From positions 59,597,453 to 59,661,452 of the forward strand of contig CM060198.1 in assembly GCA_030549335.1 (NCBI GenBank): a DNA stretch of 64,000 nucleotides, in the 5' to 3' direction. A program made the position numbers and the translations under genes. The notes beneath the pieces were generated by a model that had not been told where the DNA came from, did no database searches, and worked only from the letters and a program-made list of their open reading frames with translations. Each line of letters begins with the position of its first letter. Position 1 is the first letter of the stretch. Origin of the DNA: Pontederia crassipes. Its lineage: Eukaryota > Streptophyta > Magnoliopsida > Commelinales > Pontederiaceae. Below, piece by piece: positions 57,848 to 64,000 of the stretch.

Positions 57848-59416
57848 ATGGCGTCCGCCTCTGCTTCACTCGCGTTCAACTCTCCAGCATCTTTGTTCTC
57901 TTCGAGGTCCTCGTGGAGTAGAGTCACCGGTCATCGCCGGAGTTCTATCGTAGTTTCCGTATCGGAGCAGCAGGTGACTGGGAGGCGGTCACCGTCGTCG
58001 TCGTCGGAGCTGCCCGTGCGAAAGATCCCCGGAGACTACGGCCTCCCCTTCTTCGGGGCGATCCAGGACCGACTCGCCTACTTCTACTCCGAAGGGCGGG
58101 ACGAGTTCTTCAGGTCCCGGGCGAAGCGCTACGGCTCCACCGTCTTCCGGGCCAACATGCCGCCGGGGCCCTTCCTCGCCAACGACCCCCGCGTCATCGT
58201 GCTCCTCGACGCCGCCAGCTTCCCGGTACTGTTCGATACCTCGCTCGTGGAGAAGCGCGACCTCTTCACCGGCACCTTCATGCCCTCCACCGAGCTCACC
58301 GGCGGCTACCGCATACTGTCGTACCTCGACCCCTCCGAACCCAACCACGCGCCGCTCAAGAACCTCCTGTTCTCCCTCCTCAAGTCCCGGCGGGAAGCCG
58401 TGATCCCCGAGTTCCGCCGCACGTTCGGGGACCTGTTCGATGCGATGGAATCCGAGATCGTGAAGAACGGGAAGGCCGACTTCGGGACCGCAAACAACGG
58501 CGCGTCCTTCGACTTCCTCAGCCGGTGCTTCTTCGGCAAAGATCCCGCCGGGACCAAGTTGGGACTCGACGGTCCCAACCTGATCACGAAATGGCTCCTG
58601 TTCCAGCTCGGCCCTCTTCTTACGCTCGGGCTTCCGAGCTTCCTCGAGGACGTCGTCCTTCACTCCTTCCGCCTCCCGCCGGCCCTGGTGAAGGCCGACT
58701 ACCAGCGGCTCGCCGACTTCTTTCGGGAATCAGCCAGCCCATTCCTGGACGAGGCAGAGCGGATGGGCCTTTCCAGGGAGGAAGCGCTCCACAACATCCT
58801 ATTCGCCACCTGCTTCAACACATTCGGCGGCATGACGATCCTGTTCCCGAGCCTGGTCAAGTGGATCGGTCGCGCCGGCGCACAGGTCCACGGGAAGCTG
58901 GCGGAGGAGATCCGGACGGCAGTTCGCACCTCGGGCAACGGGGAGGTAACCATGCGAGCAATGGAAGCGATGCCTCTGACCAAGTCGGCGGTCTACGAGG
59001 TCCTGCGGATCGAGCCCCCGGTGCCGCTGCAGTACGGGCGGGCTAAACGGGACTTGATTGTGACGAGCCACGACGCTTCGTTCGAGGTGCGCGCCGGCGA
59101 GATGCTGTTCGGGTACCAGCCGTTCGCGACGAAGGACCCGCGGGTGTTCGACCGAGCGGAGGAATACCTAGCCGACCGGTTCCTCGGCGCGGCGGGGGAG
59201 GAGCTGCTGAAGTACGTCGTGTGGTCGAACGGGCCGGAGACGGAGTCCCCGACGACGGAGAACAAGCAGTGCGCCGGGAAGGACTTCGTGGTGATGATGG
59301 CGCGGCTGTTAGTCATTGAGCTGTTCATGAGGTACGACACCTTCGACGTCGAGGTCGGCACGTCGGCCCTCGGCTCGTCGGTAAAGTTCACTTCCCTGAA
59401 ACGAGCCACCTTTTGA
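57848..59416 (+). CDS. AOS: allene oxide synthase (CYP74A)
   Basis: An intronless gene of 522 residues. AOS turns 13-hydroperoxylinolenic acid into an unstable allene oxide in the plastid, the first committed step of jasmonate synthesis. The first ~40 residues are rich in Ala, Ser and Arg and look like a plastid transit peptide. CYP74 traits follow: LPVRKIPGDYGLPFFGAIQD; DLFTGTFMPSTELTGGYRIL, typical of AOS rather than hydroperoxide lyase; the I-helix FNTFGG near residue 323, where ordinary P450s keep an acid-Thr pair; ExxR in YEVLRIEPPVPLQYGRA; and the heme cysteine in NKQCAGKDFV at residue 475. The open frame extends 10 codons upstream but begins there with GTG, so the ATG at 57848 is used. 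Close identity to monocot AOS is evident. A hydroperoxide lyase activity cannot be excluded by sequence alone but is unlikely. Confidence 0.95.
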   Translation: MASASASLAFNSPASLFSSRSSWSRVTGHRRSSIVVSVSEQQVTGRRSPSSSSELPVRKIPGDYGLPFFGAIQDRLAYFYSEGRDEFFRSRAKRYGSTVFRANMPPGPFLANDPRVIVLLDAASFPVLFDTSLVEKRDLFTGTFMPSTELTGGYRILSYLDPSEPNHAPLKNLLFSLLKSRREAVIPEFRRTFGDLFDAMESEIVKNGKADFGTANNGASFDFLSRCFFGKDPAGTKLGLDGPNLITKWLLFQLGPLLTLGLPSFLEDVVLHSFRLPPALVKADYQRLADFFRESASPFLDEAERMGLSREEALHNILFATCFNTFGGMTILFPSLVKWIGRAGAQVHGKLAEEIRTAVRTSGNGEVTMRAMEAMPLTKSAVYEVLRIEPPVPLQYGRAKRDLIVTSHDASFEVRAGEMLFGYQPFATKDPRVFDRAEEYLADRFLGAAGEELLKYVVWSNGPETESPTTENKQCAGKDFVVMMARLLVIELFMRYDTFDVEVGTSALGSSVKFTSLKRATF

Positions 59417-59981
59417 CACGGCGTCGTCGGGTACGACGGCGGCCGATATGAACGGGAACCAGGGGCATACATGTAAATGACCGTACTAGATTGGATCACA
59501 AGCACGTGATAAATCCACGTCTTTGCGGTGTCGGCGCTTCGTAAGCCACGAGGGTTACAATTATTAATATAATGATATTTACTATATTCACAGGATTTAT
59601 AATTACCATAATAATTTTAACAATAGTATTAATATACAAAACATAACAAATATACATTTATCGTTAACTTATTTTTTTCCATTGTGATATTTAATGTTAT
59701 TCTTTAATTAAGACAAGAACTATTCAGCTTCAAAAATTAAGAAAGATTGAAGAACTTACCGATAAGTATGAAATCATATCAATAAAGTTTGGGTGTCACT
59801 TCAAAAGTATTAGTTTAGGATCGGATGATCAGCATGTTTTTCCAAAATTAGGGTACAACTGAAAAAAAAAACATTATTGCAACTTTATTTTGTAGGATGG
59901 ATATTTGTATCCATTTCTAATAAGATAGAATTCATTATAATAAAATTAACTATAACTAGATAGTTAGCATAGTATGGTGCT
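59417..59981. other. 3' flank of AOS
   Basis: GC-rich for about 130 bases, then AT-rich. Nothing else recognised. Confidence 0.4.
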
Positions 59982-59989
59982 ATCTGGTC

Positions 59990-60620
59990 TAGGGATGGCA
60001 CCCGATTTTGTTCGGGGCGGAGAACACCACCCCGTCCCGACCCCGACGATCCACTCCCGCTCCGACCCCGTCCCGAATTCTCGGTCCGGGAGAAATTTTA
60101 TCCCCCGTCCCGATCCTCACGGGGCTCCGAATCCTCACGGTCCGATCTTAGTTTGGACCGGATTAAATCGAATCGAACCGATAAAAAATCGATCAAAATC
60201 GAAAAAAATTAAGTTGAATCATATTTTTTGGTTCAGTTAAAATTTTTTATTAATTTTTTTATTAAGAGATAATTTGATACAAATTATTATTATAAATTTA
60301 AAAAATATCCAAGGTGTACTTTCTCCATAAATATTTAATATTGATCCCTTAATCTCCTCATTCATTTATACTTGTCTATTTCCCCTCACTTTCCTACTAC
60401 TATCAATGTGGAACTATTGTTGTACACTTATTTTTTCTTTAGAGTGTGAAGATTCGGAGTCCCGCGGGGCGGGAACAACTCCCCCGCCTCAATCCCCGAA
60501 AGAGAGTTCGGGGACAATTTTTTCCATTCCCGATCCCGCGGAAAAAAATTTTTCGAGTTCAGAACCCCGATCGAAGATTCCCCATGGGGCCCGCAGAGGC
60601 GAGAAATAGTGTCATCCCTA
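59990..60620. mobile_element. non-autonomous hAT-type element (631 bp)
   Basis: Perfect 8-bp target duplication ATCTGGTC at 59982-59989 and 60621-60628. The ends are TAGGGATGGCAC and, from the other strand, TAGGGATGACAC. Subterminal DNA carries repeated CCCCGTCCCGA/GCGGGAAC-type words, a variant of the motif in the other two elements. The core is AT-rich and no transposase is present. It lies about 570 bases after the AOS stop. Confidence 0.9.
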
Positions 60621-60628
60621 ATCTGGTC

Positions 60629-61101
60629 ATACATATGTTCCTATCTTTGATTAAAATTGAGTGTCTGTATTCATATCCAACACAAAATACCTTTTTTCAA
60701 TCGTCAATAAAAGAAAGTGTTGAATTCATGTATGGTGCTTTGTTACTCATAACGTGTTTGATTGGCGATCTGACAAACAAATTAAAGTGACGGGTCAATA
60801 GAGGCGTTTATTGAGACCTTGTGACGCCCCATGGTTTGTCAAAAATAAAAATATTAATTTTATTCAAAAAATAAAAATTCAAAGAGATAATTAAAGAGTT
60901 TGAAAGAAAATAGAAAAAAGTTAGTAAAACAGAAAAAGGATAAATAAATTAGGAAAGGAAGATTCCTATTAATAATTAAATTTCAAAGTCAAATCAAATT
61001 GAATTTATTTCTATTAAAAAATTGTAAATTGCCATGAAAAGGTTGGAAGGAATCCTATTCCAAATCTTAGCAAGGCGTCACAAATTAGAGAGCAATCATA
61101 G
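60629..61101. other. AT-rich spacer between two hAT-type elements
   Basis: No gene or repeat recognised. Confidence 0.4.
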
Positions 61102-61109
61102 GATGCAAC

Positions 61110-61574
61110 TAGGGGTGTTCGTCGGGTCGACCCGACCCGACCCGACCATGACCTGATTAAGGGTCGGGTCAGATTCGGATTCGAAAATTTCAATCCGAGT
61201 TGATCGGACCCGACCCGATAGACCCGATTTTTTTTAAAAAAATTAAATAATTTTAAGTTGATTTAACAATTTTATATCATTTAAAATAATTAAAATTTAT
61301 AAAATAAATTATTTTAAATGCAAAAAAGTATATAGATATTTAAAATAATATTTTTGGTATTTAAAACATTTTATTTTATATTAAAAATATAATAATAAAT
61401 ACTTTTTATATTAAAAAAATAAAAGAAAAATAAAAAAATAATGGTCGGATAACCCGACAACCGGACCCGGTCCGAGTCGGGTTGGGTCGAGTCATGACCC
61501 CAAATAAAGAAAAATCCGACCCGACCAAGTTTGCTCGGGTCGGGCCGACCCGACCCGACCCGTGAACACTCTTA
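61110..61574. mobile_element. non-autonomous hAT-type element (465 bp)
   Basis: Perfect 8-bp target duplication GATGCAAC at 61102-61109 and 61575-61582. The left end is TAGGGGTGTTC; the right end read inward is TAAGAGTGTTC. Each is followed by runs of GGGTCGGGT/CCGACCCGA. The interior is AT-rich and non-coding. Related ends occur at 23545 and 62723. Confidence 0.92.
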
Positions 61575-61582
61575 GATGCAAC

Positions 61583-62319
61583 AACACTTGAAGAGTTGAG
61601 AGAGGAAGCGAAGCAATAAAGTTTCCTTGGTTGTTTCATCATTTCTTCTCTATTTTTTTAAATTTCAAATTATAATTTGATTATGCATTAACTCTAATTA
61701 TTATGATGTATTTTACTGGATCAATTAGATTTTGTTTGTTGGATTAACCAAATGGAGTTTATTTTGCTTCATGTTTTAGTGTGAAGTGCATTGAAGTATT
61801 TTTATTTATCGCTCCATATTATATTGTGTTTTTCTATTTTGATTGTCTAGATGGCTTGCACCTTAATCGATGGTTTCTTAATAATTCATCAAAGCTTGTG
61901 TCTTAAAGAGTGTTTTAAAGGCAGGATGCATCTCGAAAGAAGGATCAATGGGCAAGTATATTAAATTAAACTAAGAGGTTCTAACCTATGAGGGTTTTCA
62001 TTAAGGTCGTGATGGTATAAGTCGTTTGCTAATGTTACAAATGTCTCAAAATTAAATTCAAGAAGAGAGCAAGGACGAAACCAAACACTTGAGTCTAATT
62101 GGGAGTTAAATTTATATCACTATCAATTTTTTGTAGAACCTCTAGTCATTAATAAATTAGAGATTGTAATCATGGTTGAAACTTTCGGGCATAATTGATA
62201 ATCAATCGAATAAATATTGCAACGATGACTGAAAAGTCTAGTCATGGTGCATAATCAATCGGTGATGATTTTTAAAATCATGTCTAAGAGAATAGTAAAT
62301 CAATTGAGAGTTAGTAAGC
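61583..62319. other. AT-rich intergenic DNA
   Basis: No gene. Between 62130 and 62300 a short theme (GATAATCAATCG, CATAATCAATCGGTGATG) recurs. Confidence 0.35.
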
Positions 62320-62723
62320 TAGGATTTCAACTCGGCCGAGTTTGGTCGGGTTTCAATTTTTTTGAAACATGACTCGACTCGACCCAGGTCGAGTTACTCG
62401 ATCACTTTTTTTTTAATTTTTAATTTTAATTTTTGATGTAAAAAAGTATTTACTATTTTATTTTAAATACAAAATAAAGTATTTTTTGGCATAAAAATAT
62501 TATTTTAAATATCTACATATTATTCTTTATCTAAAATACATTATTTTATATATATTTAATTTAGATGATATAAAAGACTTAAATTAAATAAAAAATCATC
62601 TAAAATTCAATAAAAATAAAAAAAAGTCGTGGTGGCGGGTCAGATCAGGTCAAATCGAGTTGAAAAAATTTAGTTTGAACCCGACCTGACCCTCAACCCG
62701 ATCCGACCCGGTGAACACTCCTA
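62320..62723. mobile_element. degenerate hAT-like element
   Basis: The right end, read inward, is TAGGAGTGTTCACCGGGTC, like the element at 61110. The left end TAGGATTTCAACTCGGCC is a weaker match. Both sides carry CCGACC/CGGGT words around an AT-rich core. No 8-bp duplication is left, and the right end was later duplicated with its flank. Confidence 0.5.
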
Positions 62724-62937
62724 ACTATGATGGAGTGATTGTAATATTCAGAATTATAAATTTTACCCTTTGAAATTAAGAGACACGGGAGAAGAATTTA
62801 GGAATAGTCTGAACCCAATCCAACCTTAATCCGATCCGACCCGATGAACACTGCTACTAGGATGGAATGATTGTAATATTGAGAATTATAAATTTTATCG
62901 TTTGAAATTAAGAGACACGGGAGAAGAATTTAGGAAT
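62672..62937 (+). repeat. ~133-bp tandem duplication including a hAT-like end
   Basis: Unit 1 (62672-62805) and unit 2 (62806-62937) both run from AGT(T/C)TGAACCC through CCGATCCGACCCG.TGAACACT to GAGACACGGGAGAAGAATTT plus AGGAAT. They differ by a two-base indel and scattered substitutions. Confidence 0.9.
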
Positions 62938-64000
62938 TATAACCCATGATCGTACTACCCTAGTGCTAAGGCTTTGCACTAAGAAATTTGCATAACGAGA
63001 ATTAGCACGGCCATAACCTACAGTTGAATAATGAAAAGTGGTTGTTCATTTCTAAGTAACAAATGCATTACTTCAACTCTGATTATATTGTCTCTAATTG
63101 ATTACCAACATACCAAGTAGTCGAGCATTATCTCCAAAACTTAATTCAAATGTGTACTTTCTCTATCTCTTCTTGCTTATTTTAGTGTTAAAATTTTCTA
63201 TTATATCTAATTTTCCTTAATAAAAAAAGTAGAAGTTGTTAACTTTTTGCATTTCAATTTATTTTGTTTAACTTTGAAATAGTATAAAAATTAGTATAGC
63301 TTGTTTGGGTTTGACTTCAACTTTTTCATTTTCTTTAATTGCTTTTCTATTTCACTTTCTCTATTCAATTAATTGTCGCCACTGTTAAATTGAATTTCTT
63401 GAAAATGTCAAACTTTTTATGCTGCCCTAATAATCTTGCAATTTTGTGGATAGAATTGTATGCACATGAGTTATTTTGAAATTGATTTTTCTATCACTGT
63501 GGTTCCCGTTTCAAAATCAAATATTTTCTTTAAGATCCATCAATAATGGCTAATTTTAAATTAGTGATTAATGATTGAGAATTAATAATTGATCACTGCA
63601 AAATAAATAGATAATTGATTATTTATAATGGATGTAATATTAATTGATTATCAATAATGATATTATTAATAGTTAACTGTTTCATTGTTGATTATGGTTA
63701 TATTGAAATTTCACTTATGATGTTGAATGATAGTTTATTAATCTGTATATACTTAATTTTAGAAAATTTAAAATAAATGGGACGATGACGAAGATGAGGT
63801 TAGGGTATGGGTCCCATTAATTATCGAATTTTTATTTTTAAAATTATAAATATAAAATTTAGTAAGGGTAAAATGAAGTAACTATATTTTAAGCATTTGG
63901 AGTTATGAGTTTCTTTGGAAAGTTAATGGGAGGCAAGTGGATAATTTTAAATTTTTAAGAGAAAAATAAAAATAAATAATTTGAAGTAGAAAATGAAAAT
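62938..64000. other. AT-rich DNA at the window end
   Basis: No gene recognised. Around 63540-63680 ATTGATTAT/TAATGAT words recur as low-complexity sequence. Confidence 0.4.

Noticed and set aside
57989-58663. Minus-strand 224-codon frame across AOS
   Set aside because: Shadow of the CYP74 frame, which has all catalytic motifs.

Overview
The window is nuclear DNA of a flowering plant, most likely a commelinid monocot. The evidence is spliced genes with GT/AG introns, a steep 5'-high GC gradient in several coding regions (PPR, ATL, NASP, NPH3 and AOS genes), an intronless allene oxide synthase, and long AT-rich intergenic DNA full of small plant transposons. Placement nearer than monocot (for example Zingiberales) would be a guess.

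Seven intact protein-coding genes can be modelled. In order they are: a single-exon P-class pentatricopeptide repeat protein resembling At2g15980 (332-1894, +); a single-exon ATL-type RING-H2 ubiquitin ligase (13299-14561, +); a four-exon COR413 cold-regulated membrane protein (24861-27209, -) with an ABRE/G-box cluster in its promoter; a four-exon plastid-type lipoyl(octanoyl) transferase LIP2 (30359-32628, +); a four-exon BTB/NPH3 protein resembling At5g66560 (33548-35976, -); a six-exon NASP/SHNi-TPR histone chaperone (41815-45942, -); and an intronless CYP74A allene oxide synthase, the first committed enzyme of jasmonate synthesis (57848-59416, +). All splice phases close to uninterrupted reading frames. 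An F-box gene relic with several frameshifts lies at 15746-16476. The genes share no pathway and there is no operon-like organisation.

The rest is accessory DNA. The best supported mobile elements are three non-autonomous hAT-type elements with perfect 8-bp target duplications (52956-53714, 59990-60620, 61110-61574). All have TAGGG-type ends and subterminal arrays of CCGACCCG-like motifs. There are two 5'-truncated RTE-type LINE copies with 15-bp and 11-bp target duplications; one sits in a NASP intron and carries a doubled 3' end. There is a 1.8-kb LTR retroelement with a tRNA-Met-like primer site (27961-29748). Three Tourist/PIF-like MITEs are flanked by TTA, and there is a CACTA terminus at 50551. 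Other structures are a 102-bp near-perfect palindrome inside one hAT element, a tandem duplication that includes a hAT-like end, 86-bp tandem repeats, GC-rich minisatellite-like islands and a possible mitochondrial insertion near 5.5-6.06 kb.

I did not find a gene cluster that looks like an undescribed biochemical system. The most novel-looking material is the CCGACCCG-rich hAT family and the long hairpin embedded in one member.
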